A stretch of 64,000 nucleotides of DNA from Aeromicrobium chenweiae. Lineage in GTDB: Bacteria; Actinomycetota; Actinomycetes; Propionibacteriales; Nocardioidaceae. Position 1 is the first letter of the stretch. Every line of letters begins with the position of its first letter. Both the position numbers and the translations under genes were made by a program. The stretch covers positions 682,001 to 746,000 of the forward strand of contig NZ_CP026952.1 in the NCBI RefSeq assembly GCF_003065605.1, in the 5' to 3' direction. Below the pieces are notes generated by a model. That model was not told where the DNA came from. It saw only the letters and a list, made by a program, of their open reading frames with translations, and did no database searches. Shown here piece after piece: positions 18,807-28,111 of this stretch.

Positions 18807-18840
18807 ACGCGCCCCGCTCGAGCGATCGAGCGGGGCGCGT
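18807..18840. terminator. Bidirectional hairpin between glycosyltransferase and citrate synthase
   Basis: A perfect 15-bp stem (ACGCGCCCCGCTCGA with its complement) closed by the 4-base loop GCGA, 14 bp after the glycosyltransferase stop and 25 bp from the convergent citrate synthase stop. No U-tract follows on either strand, as is usual for hairpin terminators in high-GC actinobacteria. Confidence 0.75.
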
Positions 18841-18865
18841 CGGTGTCGTGCGTCGGTGCCGTGCG

Positions 18866-19972
18866 TCAGGCGGTGGCCCAGTCCGGGTTCCAGCCCTCGA
18901 CCTCGTCGGCGCCGCGGGAGGCGGGACCGGTGTAGATCGCGGACGGACGGATCAGGCGTCCGGTGCGCTTCTGCTCCAGGATGTGGGCGCTCCACCCGGC
19001 GGTGCGGGCCGACGTGAACATCGCGGTGAACATGTGCGGGGGGATCTGCGCGTAGTCGAGGATGATCGCGGCCCAGAACTCGACGTTCGTCTCCAGCACG
19101 CGATCGGGGCGACGCTCCTTGAGCTCCTTGAGCGCGGCCTCCTCCAGGGCGATCGCGACCTCGGCGCGGGGAGCGTTGAGCTCCTTGGCCGTCCGGCGCA
19201 GGGTGCGCGCCCGGGGGTCCTGCGCCCGGTAGACGCGGTGGCCGAAGCCCATGAGGCGCTCGCCGGCGTCCAGCTGCTGCTTGACGAACTTCTCGGCGTC
19301 GCCGGACCGCTCGACCTCCTCGATCATGGTCAGCACGCGGGCCGGGGCGCCGCCGTGCAGGGGGCCCGACATCGCACCGACCGCGCCGGAGAGGGCTGCG
19401 GCCGCGTCGGCGCCCGTGGAGGCGATGACCCGTGCGGTGAACGTCGAGGCGTTCATGCCGTGCTCGGCCGCCGAGACCCAGTACGCGTCGATGGCCTTGA
19501 CGTGGTCGGGGTTGACCTCGCCGCGCCAGCGCGTCAGGAAGCGCTCGGTGATGGTCGTGCACTTGTCGATCTCGGACTGCGGCACCATCGGCTGGCCGAC
19601 GCCGCGGGCGGCCTGGGCGACGTACGACAGGACCATGACGGCGGCGCGGGCGAGGTCGTCGCGCGCCTGGACGTCGTCGATGTCGTACAGCTGCTTCATG
19701 CCCCACGCGGGGGCGGTGAGCGCGATGGCGCTCTGCACGTCGGCGCGGATGTCGCCGGAGTGCACGGGGATCGGGAACGGCTCCGCCGGCGGCAGACCGG
19801 GCTCGTACGCCCCGTCGACCAGCAGCCCCCAGATCTTCTCGAAGGGAACGCGACCGACGAGGTCGTCGATGTCGACGCCCCGATAGCGAAGCGCGGACCC
19901 TTCCTTGTCAGGTTCGGCGATCTCACTCTCGAACGCGATGACGCCTTCGAGTCCGTGGTGCACTTCAGTCAT
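18866..19972 (-). CDS. Citrate synthase, actinobacterial second type
   Basis: A 368-residue enzyme that condenses oxaloacetate and acetyl-CoA to citrate; related enzymes use propionyl-CoA to give 2-methylcitrate. Catalytic histidines are His206 (GPLHGGAP) and His245 (GFGHRVYRA). The position of the usual catalytic Asp falls in NVEFWAA and is Glu298, an exchange I recall from the actinobacterial CitA-like branch rather than GltA. The tract RTAGWSAHILEQ is typical. The start ATG 19972 is divergent from pdxH with 36 bp between them. The nearby mutAB operon makes propionyl-CoA metabolism relevant. Confidence 0.9.
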   Translation of the reverse strand: MTEVHHGLEGVIAFESEIAEPDKEGSALRYRGVDIDDLVGRVPFEKIWGLLVDGAYEPGLPPAEPFPIPVHSGDIRADVQSAIALTAPAWGMKQLYDIDDVQARDDLARAAVMVLSYVAQAARGVGQPMVPQSEIDKCTTITERFLTRWRGEVNPDHVKAIDAYWVSAAEHGMNASTFTARVIASTGADAAAALSGAVGAMSGPLHGGAPARVLTMIEEVERSGDAEKFVKQQLDAGERLMGFGHRVYRAQDPRARTLRRTAKELNAPRAEVAIALEEAALKELKERRPDRVLETNVEFWAAIILDYAQIPPHMFTAMFTSARTAGWSAHILEQKRTGRLIRPSAIYTGPASRGADEVEGWNPDWATA

Positions 19973-20008
19973 ACGCTGCATTCTGCACTGCGCGGCTACG
20001 TTGGTCAC

Positions 20009-20653
20009 ATGGAGACCCCAGACCTCGCCCGGATGCGTGAGGAATACGCCCGCACCGGGCTCGACGAGAGCGCCGCGGGGGACGACCCGATGGTCCTCTT
20101 CGGGCGTTGGCTGGACGATGCGCTGGTGGCGCAGCTGCACGAGCCCAACGCGATGGCGCTGGCCACCGCGACGCCGGACGGCCGCCCGTCGGTGCGCATC
20201 GTCCTGCTCAAGGGCCTCGACCGGCAGGGTCTCACGTTCTTCACCGGCTACGAGTCGCGCAAGGGCTTCGAGCTCGCCGAGAACCCACGGGCCGCCGCGA
20301 CGATGCTGTGGCACCCCCTGCAGCGGCAGGTGCGGGTCGAGGGCACGGTGACGTTGCTGGACGACGCGGAGTCCGACGCGTACTTCGCCTCGCGGCCGCG
20401 TGGCTCGCAGATCGGGGCGGTCGCCTCGCCGCAGTCGCGGCCCATCGCCGGCCGGGACGTGCTGGACGAGCGGGTCGCCGAGGTGGAGCGCAGGTTCGCG
20501 GGCCGCGACGTGGAGCGGCCGTCGGTCTGGGGCGGCTACCGGGTCGCGATCGAGTCGATCGAGTTCTGGCAGGGCCGGCTCGACCGCCTGCACGACCGGA
20601 TCCGGTTCACCGAGGTCCCCGGCGGCTGGGTCCGCGAGCGGCTCGCCCCCTAG
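20009..20653 (+). CDS. pdxH: Pyridoxamine 5'-phosphate oxidase
   Basis: A 214-residue FMN flavoprotein that oxidises pyridoxamine or pyridoxine phosphate to pyridoxal phosphate. Family motifs are AMALATATPDGRPSVRIVLLK (key residues ATPDG.PS.R.VLLK), FFTGYESRKG and ESIEFWQGRLDRLHDRI near the end. The final WVRERLAP is the normal family C-terminus. TACGTT at 19997-20002 sets the predicted +1 on the A of the ATG, so the mRNA is probably leaderless. It ends in a long palindrome shared with the convergent TagD-like gene. Confidence 0.93.
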   Translation: METPDLARMREEYARTGLDESAAGDDPMVLFGRWLDDALVAQLHEPNAMALATATPDGRPSVRIVLLKGLDRQGLTFFTGYESRKGFELAENPRAAATMLWHPLQRQVRVEGTVTLLDDAESDAYFASRPRGSQIGAVASPQSRPIAGRDVLDERVAEVERRFAGRDVERPSVWGGYRVAIESIEFWQGRLDRLHDRIRFTEVPGGWVRERLAP

Positions 20654-20731
20654 CCCCCACCCAGATTTGCGGACTCCTGCACCCTTTTCCGGCCCGCAAA
20701 GCGTGCAGGACCCCGCAAATCTGGGTTGGGG
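20654..20731. repeat. Long intergenic palindrome / two-way terminator
   Basis: CCCAGATTTGCGG (20660-20672) pairs with CCGCAAATCTGGG (20713-20725), 13 perfect bp. Inside it, after a 3-by-3 internal loop, CCTGCAC (20676-20682) pairs with GTGCAGG (20703-20709). Outer C-runs and G-runs can extend the base to 20654-20731. The AT-containing ATTTGC/GCAAAT core is unlike coding DNA nearby. It lies between the convergent pdxH and tagD-like genes. Confidence 0.7.
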
Positions 20732-20743
20732 GGGTGGGTGGGG

Positions 20744-21211
20744 TCAGGTGAGGTCGCGGTAGTGCTCGAGCAGGCGGCTCATGACGGCCAGCGCGTCCTG
20801 CATCTCGGTGATGTGCTGGGGGTCCAGGACCCGGAGCATCTGCTTGATCTGGGTGCTGGAGATCCCGTCGGTGCGGGAGAGGTAGACGACCTCGCACAGC
20901 TCCTTGAGCTCGTCGAACTTGCCGCGCCAGTCGTCGCCGATCGCGAACACGTCGACGTCGTGCTCCTTGATGTCGGAGACCTTCTGCTCCCACGACGTCT
21001 CGGGGATCACCAGGTCGACGCCCTTGATGCTCTCGATGATCCGGGCGCGGTCCTCGTACGAGACGACGGACGTCTTGCCCTTGCCGGCGTTGAACTCGTC
21101 GGTCGACACCCCGATGATGAGGCGGTCGCCGAGCTCGGCGAGCCGGTTGATCAGGTTGAGGTGACCGATGTGGAACAGGTCGAACGTCCCGTAGGTCAGC
21201 ACCGTAGTCAT
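20744..21211 (-). CDS. Glycerol-3-phosphate cytidylyltransferase-like protein (TagD family)
   Basis: A 155-residue nucleotidyltransferase. GTFDLFHIGHLNLINR carries the HxGH motif (His14, Gly16, His17), and RTDGISSTQIK near residue 120 is the RTxGxSTT-type second motif. The family joins CTP to glycerol-3-phosphate or a similar alcohol phosphate for teichoic acid or glycolipid synthesis. About 20 C-terminal residues exceed the minimal TagD length. The sugar-transferase gene 2 kb away on the other strand could use a related surface polymer, but they are not in one operon. Confidence 0.87.
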   Translation of the reverse strand: MTTVLTYGTFDLFHIGHLNLINRLAELGDRLIIGVSTDEFNAGKGKTSVVSYEDRARIIESIKGVDLVIPETSWEQKVSDIKEHDVDVFAIGDDWRGKFDELKELCEVVYLSRTDGISSTQIKQMLRVLDPQHITEMQDALAVMSRLLEHYRDLT

Positions 21212-21324
21212 GGGACGAGCGTACTCACGTCGCGGCGCACGCCCGGGCTCGTGTCCGGGCGATGTTCACCGGCCGGACACCTCCGGGCCGGATCGGGTAC
21301 GCATCGCGCTCGCACGCTCGGAGC

Positions 21325-22002
21325 ATGACGGGAATCGCTCTGACGCTCGGGCTGGGGTTCTGCCTCGCCTTCGCCGAGTCGGGACTGGGGCTCGGGATGC
21401 TCCTGCCCGGCGAGACCGCCGTGGTCGTGCTGGCCGCGGCCGTCGGCACACCGACGGGAACGCTCCTGCTGGGACTGGCCGTGATGCTGGGCGCGAGCCT
21501 CGGCGACCACGTCGGGTACCTCCTGGGCAGGCGCTACGGGGACGCTCTGCGGGAGACCCGTGCGGTGCGACGCCTCGGACGGCAGCACCTCGACCGGGCG
21601 ACGGACCTCCTGCAGCGGCGTGGGGGCACGGCCATCCTCCTGACCCGGCTCGTGCCCGTGGTCCGCACCCTCACGCCGGCGGCCGCGGGCGTCTCGGGGC
21701 TGGAGTACCGCCGGTTCGCGGTCGCCTCGTTGGCGGGGTCGGCGCTGTGGTCGGCGGCCTACGTGGGCGGCGGGACCGTCGTCGGCGGCCTGGTCGCGGC
21801 GGCCGGTGACGCGTTCGGCCGCGCCGCGTGGCTGCTGCTCGTGCTGGTGGGCATCGGGGTGCTGCCGGTGCTGGTGGTCCGCGCGGTGGTCGGGGTGCGT
21901 CCGGAGCGGGCCGCGCCGGACACCGCGTCGCTCGAGCTGGCGACCGGCGTCATGGCAGGGCTGGCCGTGGACGGTCAGGACGCCGTGCGCGTGATGCGGT
22001 AG
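21325..22002 (+). CDS. DedA family membrane protein
   Basis: A 225-residue polytopic protein. PGETAVVVLAAAVG, GDHVGYLLGRRYG and the later LTRLVPVVRTLTPAAAG follow the order of DedA proteins (E at the re-entrant loop, FxRxxPxxR replaced by LTRLVPVVRT). DedA proteins are implicated in undecaprenyl-phosphate or phospholipid flipping and proton-motive-force homeostasis. The ATG at 21325 is preceded by GGAG at 21320-21323, rather close. Its last 28 bp overlap the end of the convergent MFS gene. Confidence 0.87.
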   Translation: MTGIALTLGLGFCLAFAESGLGLGMLLPGETAVVVLAAAVGTPTGTLLLGLAVMLGASLGDHVGYLLGRRYGDALRETRAVRRLGRQHLDRATDLLQRRGGTAILLTRLVPVVRTLTPAAAGVSGLEYRRFAVASLAGSALWSAAYVGGGTVVGGLVAAAGDAFGRAAWLLLVLVGIGVLPVLVVRAVVGVRPERAAPDTASLELATGVMAGLAVDGQDAVRVMR

Positions 22003-23276
22003 CGGACGAACGAGGGGACGGCGAGGGACGCCACGACGACACCGACCACGACCAGGACCCCGCCACCCGCCGCAGCGGCTGCCGTCCCGACCGCGGCGGC
22101 CGACGCGCCGTGGAGGGTGTCGGCGATGCGGGGACCTCCGGCCACCACGACGATGAACACGCCCTGGAGCCGTCCGCGCATCGCATCGTCCGCGGCGGAC
22201 TGCAGCATGGCGGAGCGGAACGCTGCCGACGCCATGTCCGCCGCGCCCCCGACGACGAGCATGACCAGCGCGACGACCAGCATCGGCGTCATCCAGTGGT
22301 CGGCGAGCGCGACCGCGACGCCGAAGCCGGCCATCGCGACGCCCCAGATCCCGATGCACACGACCACGGCGAGGCCCTGCCGCTCGATGCGCGACACCCA
22401 GCCGCTGAAGACGCCGCCGATCACGGACCCGGCGGGGATCGCGGCGAAGAGCAGCGCGAACACGATGCCGCCGTTGTCGGGGCCGTCGAACGACAGGTGC
22501 GCGATCTCGGGGAACAGCGCCCGCGGCATCCCGAAGACCATCGCGATCAGGTCGACGACGAACGACATCAGCAGCACGGGCTGGGTGCGCAGGTAGACGA
22601 AGCCGTCGATCACCGCACGGATGCCCGGCGCGCCCGCCACCGCGTCCAGCACCGTGAGGCTCGGCAGCCGCAGCACGGCGCCCAGCGTCGCGAAGAGCGT
22701 GAAGGTGTCGATCAGGTACATCCACTCGAACCCGATGATCGGGATGAGGATGCCCGCGACCAGCGGGCCGGCGATGGCACCGGCCATCGTGACGGTCATG
22801 CTGAGCGAGTTCGCGGCAGGCAGGAGCTCGGGCTCGATCAGCCGGGGGATGACCGCGCTGCGGGTCGGCTGGTTCACCGCGAAGAACGCCTGCTGCACCG
22901 AGAAGAGGCACAGCAGCAACCACACGTTCTCGTTGCCGGCAGCGGCCTGCGCCCAGAACAGCGCGCTGGTCACGATCAGGCCGACCGTCGTGACGACCAG
23001 GATCGTGCGGCGGTCGAAGACGTCGGCGAGCGCCCCGCCGTACAGCCCGAAGATCACCAGCGGGACCAGGCCGAACACGCCGGCCAGCCCGACGTAGAAC
23101 GACTCGCCCGTGTCGGCGTACAGCTGGGCGGGCACGGCCACGACGGTCAGCTGCGCACCGATGACGGTGATGATGTTGGCCACCCACAGGCGCCGGAAGT
23201 GGTGGTTGCGCAGGGGGCGGGTGTCCGCGAAGAGGTGGGAGATCGACCGCGGCACGTCAGAGAACGTTACGCGCAC
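21975..23276 (-). CDS. MFS transporter, DHA3/EntS-like exporter
   Basis: A 433-residue, 12-helix permease. The start HHFRRLWVANIITVIGAQLT, the loop GLYGGALADVFDRR (helix 2-3 signature) and NQPTRSAVIPRLI are typical of the MFS_3/EntS group, which includes siderophore exporters and macrolide efflux proteins. Substrate unknown. A GTG at 23255 would give 426 residues and is an alternative start. The 3' end overlaps the dedA-like gene by 28 bp, tail to tail. Codon use is ordinary for the window. Confidence 0.87.
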   Translation of the reverse strand: MRVTFSDVPRSISHLFADTRPLRNHHFRRLWVANIITVIGAQLTVVAVPAQLYADTGESFYVGLAGVFGLVPLVIFGLYGGALADVFDRRTILVVTTVGLIVTSALFWAQAAAGNENVWLLLCLFSVQQAFFAVNQPTRSAVIPRLIEPELLPAANSLSMTVTMAGAIAGPLVAGILIPIIGFEWMYLIDTFTLFATLGAVLRLPSLTVLDAVAGAPGIRAVIDGFVYLRTQPVLLMSFVVDLIAMVFGMPRALFPEIAHLSFDGPDNGGIVFALLFAAIPAGSVIGGVFSGWVSRIERQGLAVVVCIGIWGVAMAGFGVAVALADHWMTPMLVVALVMLVVGGAADMASAAFRSAMLQSAADDAMRGRLQGVFIVVVAGGPRIADTLHGASAAAVGTAAAAAGGGVLVVVGVVVASLAVPSFVRYRITRTAS

Positions 23277-23291
23277 CGGCGTCCGGCCGCC

Positions 23292-23996
23292 TCAGCGGAA
23301 CGTCGCCACGTCGATCTCGATCCAGACCTGCTCGGCGCGGCCCAGGAGCTCCCCGTCGACGGCGTACAGCGCGGTGCTGGTCAGGAACTTGCGGCCGCTC
23401 CTCTCGGAGAGCTCGCCGGTCGCGATGAGGGACTCGCCGGTGCGCGGTCGGCGCAGCACCTCGGCGGTCATCCTGCCCAGCACCATCGCCTGCCGGGTGA
23501 AGTCCGCGGCCCAGCCTCCCGGGCAGTCGAGCGCGGCCCAGGTGGTGGGCACGTCCAGGAGCCCGTCCTCGTCCGCGAACGAGGCGTGCGGGGTCCACGG
23601 GGCCGCGGTGCGCCCCTCCGCGAAGGGCCCGGTGAACAGGCGCAGCCCGTCGCCCTCGCCGCGGGCCGTGCCGCACGTGAAGCACCGGTCGAACGGGTGG
23701 TTCTCGAACCCCTGGTAGGCGGCGAGGCCCGTCGTGGCGTCCGCCGCGGACGGCAGCTCCGGGACCTTCCGCACCAGCTCGCCCGGCTCCGCCTCCCCGA
23801 CCACCGCGCCGCCGGCCGTCAGCAGGCGCACGTGCTCGCCGTCGCTCTCCCAGCTCAGCGGCACGTCCAACGGCGGTGGGATGCGCAGGGTCGAGGTGAC
23901 CGGGCCGGTCCCGACCTCGTGCGCGATCAGCCCCGCGACGTAGCCACCGTTGCCGGAGTGGTCGGGTCCGTTGAACTGTGCCGGGATCGTCACCAT
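23292..23996 (-). CDS. Hotdog-fold thioesterase-like protein
   Basis: A 234-residue soluble protein with the feel of a double hotdog: GNGGYVAGLIAHEV near the N-terminus (the GG-Y-AG helix start) and CPGGWAADFTRQAMVLGRMTAEV in the C-terminal half. FDRCFTCG at about 100 is a CxxC that some fused thioesterases have. An acyl-CoA thioester substrate is the family expectation but not shown. It starts 13 bp after the photolyase stop and is probably translated from the same mRNA. Confidence 0.7.
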   Translation of the reverse strand: MVTIPAQFNGPDHSGNGGYVAGLIAHEVGTGPVTSTLRIPPPLDVPLSWESDGEHVRLLTAGGAVVGEAEPGELVRKVPELPSAADATTGLAAYQGFENHPFDRCFTCGTARGEGDGLRLFTGPFAEGRTAAPWTPHASFADEDGLLDVPTTWAALDCPGGWAADFTRQAMVLGRMTAEVLRRPRTGESLIATGELSERSGRKFLTSTALYAVDGELLGRAEQVWIEIDVATFR

Positions 23997-24009
23997 GCGC
24001 CCGACCCTA

Positions 24010-25365
24010 TTACCGACCGGTCCTGATCGCGTCGTAGCGCCGCAGCGACTCCCGGCGCTCCTCCGCGTGGTCGACGATCGGCGGCGGGTAGCCCGCCGGT
24101 GGGTCGGACATCTCCCACGGGGTGTGCACGTGCCGCGTGGGCACGTCCGCGAGCTCGGGCACCCAGCGCCGGACGTACTGACCGTCGGGGTCGAACTTCT
24201 TGCCCTGCGTCATCGGGTTGAAGATGCGGAAGTACGGCGAGGCGTCGGTGCCGGAGCCGGCGACCCACTGCCAGCCGTGCTGGTTGGACGCGAGATCGGC
24301 GTCGACCAGGAGGTCGAGGAAGTGCCGGGCACCGTGCTGCCACTCCAGGTGCAGGTCCTTGACGAGGAAGCTCGCGACGATCATCCGCACCCGGTTGTGC
24401 ACCCAGCCCTCGGCGCGCAGCTGCCGCATCCCGGCGTCGACGATCGGGATGCCGGTGAGCCCGGCCCTCCACGCCTCCAGGTCCTCGCCCGGCTCGTCGT
24501 ACTGCATCTGCTCGAACGCCCGGTTGTAGTAGCCGAAGGCCGAGTCCGGGCGCTGGTGCAGGACGTCGGCGTAGAACTCACGGAACGCCAGCTCCCGCGC
24601 GTACGCCGCGGCGCCCTCGGACCGCAGCGACGCGAGATCGGCCAGCATCGTGCGGGGGTGGATCGCGCCCCACTTGAGGTGGACGGACATCCGGGACGTG
24701 CGGTCGGGTCCGGGCAGGTCACGCGCCGTGGCGTAGTCGGCGACGTCGTCGTCCAGGAACTCCGCCCAGCGGGCCAGCGCCGCCTCCTCGCCGTGGGGCG
24801 GCAGGGTCATCCCGTCGGGCACGGTGGCCTCGGGGAGGCGGTCGGTGCCGCCGGGCGGACGCAGCCACGGCACGTCGGCCGGCGCCTCGGCCGGCCGCCG
24901 CCACCCGTGGTCCTGCCACGCCCGGAAGAACGGGGTGAAGACGCGGTAGCCCGAGCCGTCGTCCTTCGAGACCCGCCCGGGCGACACGGCGTACGACGAG
25001 CCGGTGCGCACGAGTGGGATGTCGTGCTCGGCCAGGGCCTCCTCGACGTCCCGGTCCCGCTCGGCGCCCATCGGGGTGAAGTCCGCCGAGACGTGCACCG
25101 ACGTGGCGTCGACCTGTCGGGCCACGCGGAGCACCTCGGCGACCGGGTCGCCGTGCACGAGGTGCAGCCCACCGATGCGCTCGGAGAAGTCCTCGATCAG
25201 GCGGACCAGGTACGCCTGACGGGTCGACGCGCCCGGACCCCAGTAGCGGCCGTCGAGCACCAGCAGCGGGACCACGCCGTCCGGGCCGCCGTCGATCGCC
25301 GCCTGGAGGGCCGGCTGGTCGTGCAGCCGCAGGTCGGTGCGGAACCACATGACGGACGTCGGCAT
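24010..25365 (-). CDS. phr: Deoxyribodipyrimidine photolyase
   Basis: A 451-residue FAD protein of the CPD class I photolyase/cryptochrome family, which splits cyclobutane pyrimidine dimers with blue light. It has the N-terminal Rossmann antenna domain ([15 protein letters not shown]), then the FAD-binding helical domain with [25 protein letters not shown], the tract [17 protein letters not shown] and [30 protein letters not shown] just before 25365 supports that ATG over one nine bases upstream. Followed by the hotdog gene and divergent from dtxR. Confidence 0.93.
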   Translation of the reverse strand: MPTSVMWFRTDLRLHDQPALQAAIDGGPDGVVPLLVLDGRYWGPGASTRQAYLVRLIEDFSERIGGLHLVHGDPVAEVLRVARQVDATSVHVSADFTPMGAERDRDVEEALAEHDIPLVRTGSSYAVSPGRVSKDDGSGYRVFTPFFRAWQDHGWRRPAEAPADVPWLRPPGGTDRLPEATVPDGMTLPPHGEEAALARWAEFLDDDVADYATARDLPGPDRTSRMSVHLKWGAIHPRTMLADLASLRSEGAAAYARELAFREFYADVLHQRPDSAFGYYNRAFEQMQYDEPGEDLEAWRAGLTGIPIVDAGMRQLRAEGWVHNRVRMIVASFLVKDLHLEWQHGARHFLDLLVDADLASNQHGWQWVAGSGTDASPYFRIFNPMTQGKKFDPDGQYVRRWVPELADVPTRHVHTPWEMSDPPAGYPPPIVDHAEERRESLRRYDAIRTGR

Positions 25366-25420
25366 GGGCTCCATTCTGCGGCGTGACGGGGCATCCTGCC
25401 CGCCGTGGAAGAATGGTCGG

Positions 25421-26110
25421 GTGAGCGAGCTGATCGATACCACCGAGATGTACCTCCGCACGGTCTATGAGCTGGAGGAGGAGGGCATCGTGCCCCTGCG
25501 GGCACGCATCGCCGAGCGCCTCCACCAGAGCGGCCCGACCGTGAGCCAGACCGTCGCCCGCATGGAGCGCGACGGCCTGCTGGCCGTCGAGGGTGATCGC
25601 CACCTGGAGCTGTCCGAGAAGGGCCGCCAGCTGGCGACCCGCGTGATGCGCAAGCACCGCCTGGCCGAGCGCCTGCTGATCGACGTCATCGGTCTGGAGA
25701 TCGAGTACGTCCACGAGGAGGCGTGCCGCTGGGAGCACGTCATGTCCGAGCAGGTCGAGCGCCGCCTCGTCGAGATCCTCGAGCACCCGACCGAGTCCCC
25801 GTACGGCAACCCGATCCCGGGTCTCGCCGAGCTCGGCGAGGTCGAGCAGCCGGCCCGGTTCCTGACCGGCGTGCAGTCGATGACGGGCGCCGCCCGTGGG
25901 GCGACCGAGCCGGTCCGCCTGGTCATCCGCCGCATCGCGGAGGAGCTGCAGAAGGACACCGAGGTCATGTCGGTCCTGCGCCGGGTCGGCGCGCTGCCGG
26001 GCAACGACGTGCTCGTGTCCCAGGGACACGACGGCGTCATCGTCGCCCGGCAGGCCGAGACCGCGGAGATCGACGCCGAGGCCGCCGCACACATCTTCGT
26101 CTCGGCCTGA
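25421..26110 (+). CDS. DtxR/IdeR-family metal-dependent transcriptional repressor
   Basis: A 229-residue repressor with winged helix ([18 protein letters not shown]), metal-binding/dimer domain and SH3-like C-terminal domain. Numbered from GTG 25421, all DtxR ligands fall at the reference positions: Met10, Cys102, Glu105 and His106 (primary site) and His79, Glu83 and His98 (ancillary site). That argues for iron-responsive (DtxR/IdeR) rather than manganese-responsive (MntR) control. Expected to repress iron uptake and activate storage; no iron-box was identified in this window. AAGAAT ends 7 nt before the GTG, so translation may be leaderless. Confidence 0.93.
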   Translation: MSELIDTTEMYLRTVYELEEEGIVPLRARIAERLHQSGPTVSQTVARMERDGLLAVEGDRHLELSEKGRQLATRVMRKHRLAERLLIDVIGLEIEYVHEEACRWEHVMSEQVERRLVEILEHPTESPYGNPIPGLAELGEVEQPARFLTGVQSMTGAARGATEPVRLVIRRIAEELQKDTEVMSVLRRVGALPGNDVLVSQGHDGVIVARQAETAEIDAEAAAHIFVSA

Positions 26111-26192
26111 GGCCGGCCACCCCGGCCCTTCCTCGACCTGCCGGCCGGAGGGTTGCTCCGTCGCACTTCAGGTGATGCGGCAAACTGTTCCC

Positions 26193-26693
26193 ATGAGCGT
26201 CGGAACCACGTTGAAGGGCTGGTTCCAGCGCACGGGCACCGAGGTCCTCGGCTGGATCCTCATCGCGCTCGGCGCGGTGCTGTGGCCCTTGCCGGGACCA
26301 GGCACGATCGTCGTGGTGGCCGGTGTCGCCCTGCTGTCGCGGCACTACGTCTGGGCGCAGAACCTGCTCGGTCCGCTGGAGCGCAAGGCCGTCGAGGCGG
26401 CCAAGTTCGGCGTCGCGACGTGGCCGCGCATCTTCGTCAGCGTCCTGGGTGTCGTGTGGCTCGTGTTCCTCGGCGCCGTCTGGTGGGGCAAGCCGGACAT
26501 CCCTGAGTTCGAGGTGCTGGGCGTCGGGTTCGGTCCCGAGCTGCCGGCAGCCGGCTGGGGCACCGCGCTCGGCCTGTGGTCGTCGGCGATCGCTGCCCTC
26601 GTCCTGCTGATCTACAGCATCGTGAGGTGGCGCGAGCCGCGCGTCCCGAAGGCGGACCGGACCTCGGATCGCGCCTCTCGTTCCAAGCGGTAG
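26193..26693 (+). CDS. PGPGW-type small membrane protein
   Basis: A 166-residue protein. An early helix pair contains GALVLWPLPGPGTIVVVAG-type sequence (here LWPLPGPGTIVV), the proline-glycine motif of the PGPGW family (TIGR02611-like). Two more hydrophobic stretches follow (about 75-95 and 120-140), and the C-terminus is strongly basic. Function unknown. CAAACT at 26181-26186 places the +1 on the A of the ATG. It lies just behind dtxR but the two have no obvious functional link. Confidence 0.78.
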   Translation: MSVGTTLKGWFQRTGTEVLGWILIALGAVLWPLPGPGTIVVVAGVALLSRHYVWAQNLLGPLERKAVEAAKFGVATWPRIFVSVLGVVWLVFLGAVWWGKPDIPEFEVLGVGFGPELPAAGWGTALGLWSSAIAALVLLIYSIVRWREPRVPKADRTSDRASRSKR

Positions 26694-26745
26694 ACGATCT
26701 GGCCCAACCTGTAGCCAATGCGGCCGGGATGGCACAGGATGAGGC

Positions 26746-28086
26746 ATGACAGAAATCTCGTGTGACGTGGTGGTGGTGGGTACCGGTCCCGGAGGGGAGG
26801 CCCTCGTCCCCCGGCTCGCGAAGGCCGGCCTGGACGTGGTCGCCGTCGAGGCCGAGCTCGTCGGGGGAGAGTGCCCCTACTGGGGCTGCATCCCCTCCAA
26901 GATGGTGATCCGGGCGGCCAACGCCCTGGCCGAGGCACGCCGGGCCGAGCAGCTGGCCGGGTCCGTCTCGGTGGCGCCGGACTTCTCGTTCGTCGCCAAG
27001 CGCATCCGCGAGGAGGCCACCGCCAACTGGGACGACACGGTCGCGGCCGATCGGATCACCGCCGCCGGCGCCCGCCTCGTCCGGGGTCGCGGCCGCCTGG
27101 ACGGCGAACGGCGGGTCACGGTCGGTGATGACACCTACGTCGCGAGCAAGGGCGTCGTGCTCAACACCGGCACCACGACGTTCGTCCCGCCGATCGACGG
27201 CCTCGCCGGCACCCCGTTCTGGACCAACCGCGAGATCCTCGAGGCGGAGGAGGCGCCCGCCTCGCTGATCGTCATCGGCGGCGGCGCGGTCGGGCTGGAG
27301 ATGGCCCAGGCCTTCGCCCGCTTCGGCACCGCGGTGACGGTGCTGGAGGTCGGACCGCGTGTCCTCGCCGTCGAGGAGCCGGAGTCGTCCGAGCTCGTGG
27401 CCTCGGTGTTCGAGGCCGAGGGCATCGGGATCCACGCCGGCATCACGATCGACGGCGTCGCGCACGACGGCGAGGTCTTCCACGTCACGAGCGGCGGCGT
27501 CACCTACGAGGCGGAGCGGGTGCTGGTCGCCGCAGGCCGGCGGTCCCGGGTCGACGACATCGGGCTGGACACGGTCGGGGTCGAGGCCGGCCGGTTCCTG
27601 ACCGTGGACGACTCGATGCAGGTGACCGACGGGCTCTGGGCGATCGGCGACATGGTCGGGCGCGGCGCGTTCACCCACGTGTCGATGTACCAGTCCGCGC
27701 GGGCGGCCAAGGCGGTCCTCGGCGAGGACCTGCCCGAGTACGACGACAGCCTCCCGCGGGTCACGTTCACCGATCCCGAGATCGGTGCGGTCGGCATCAC
27801 CGAGGCGCAGGCACGCGAGCGGGGCATCAACGTCCGCATCGGCTCGACCGACGTGGCCGCGAGCAGCCGCGGCTTCGTCCACGGGCCGGGCAACCAGGGG
27901 TTCATCAAGCTGGTCATCGACGACGACCGCGGTGTCATCGTGGGCGCGACCAGCGCCGGCCCGTATGGCGGCGAGACGCTGTCGGCCCTGGCGTTCGCGG
28001 TGCGCGCCGAGATCCCGGTCGCGACCCTCGTGAACACCGTCTACGCGTACCCGACGTTCTGGCGCGCGATCGAGTCCGCGCTCTGA
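26746..28086 (+). CDS. FAD/NAD(P)-dependent disulfide oxidoreductase, lipoamide dehydrogenase-like
   Basis: A 446-residue class I flavoprotein. GTGPGGEALVPRLA binds FAD, GGECPYWGCIPSK has the redox-active CxxxxC, VIGGGAVGLEMAQAF is the NAD(P) domain and GLWAIGDMVG the second FAD contact. The usual C-terminal HxxxxE base pair of lipoamide dehydrogenase and mercuric reductase is replaced by AYPTFWRAIESAL. Classical dithiol chemistry is therefore doubtful, as with Mycobacterium LpdA-like quinone reductases. AGGATGAGG precedes the ATG. Monocistronic; no pyruvate dehydrogenase genes nearby. Confidence 0.85.
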   Translation: MTEISCDVVVVGTGPGGEALVPRLAKAGLDVVAVEAELVGGECPYWGCIPSKMVIRAANALAEARRAEQLAGSVSVAPDFSFVAKRIREEATANWDDTVAADRITAAGARLVRGRGRLDGERRVTVGDDTYVASKGVVLNTGTTTFVPPIDGLAGTPFWTNREILEAEEAPASLIVIGGGAVGLEMAQAFARFGTAVTVLEVGPRVLAVEEPESSELVASVFEAEGIGIHAGITIDGVAHDGEVFHVTSGGVTYEAERVLVAAGRRSRVDDIGLDTVGVEAGRFLTVDDSMQVTDGLWAIGDMVGRGAFTHVSMYQSARAAKAVLGEDLPEYDDSLPRVTFTDPEIGAVGITEAQARERGINVRIGSTDVAASSRGFVHGPGNQGFIKLVIDDDRGVIVGATSAGPYGGETLSALAFAVRAEIPVATLVNTVYAYPTFWRAIESAL

Positions 28087-28093
28087 CGTACTG

Positions 28094-28107
28094 CCCCCTC
28101 GCGGGGG
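28094..28107. terminator. Short GC hairpin after the flavoprotein gene
   Basis: CCCCC-TCGC-GGGGG (28094-28107), eight bases after the stop and five before the convergent topoisomerase stop. A small two-way terminator is likely; no U-tract follows. Confidence 0.5.
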
Positions 28108-28111
28108 AGCG

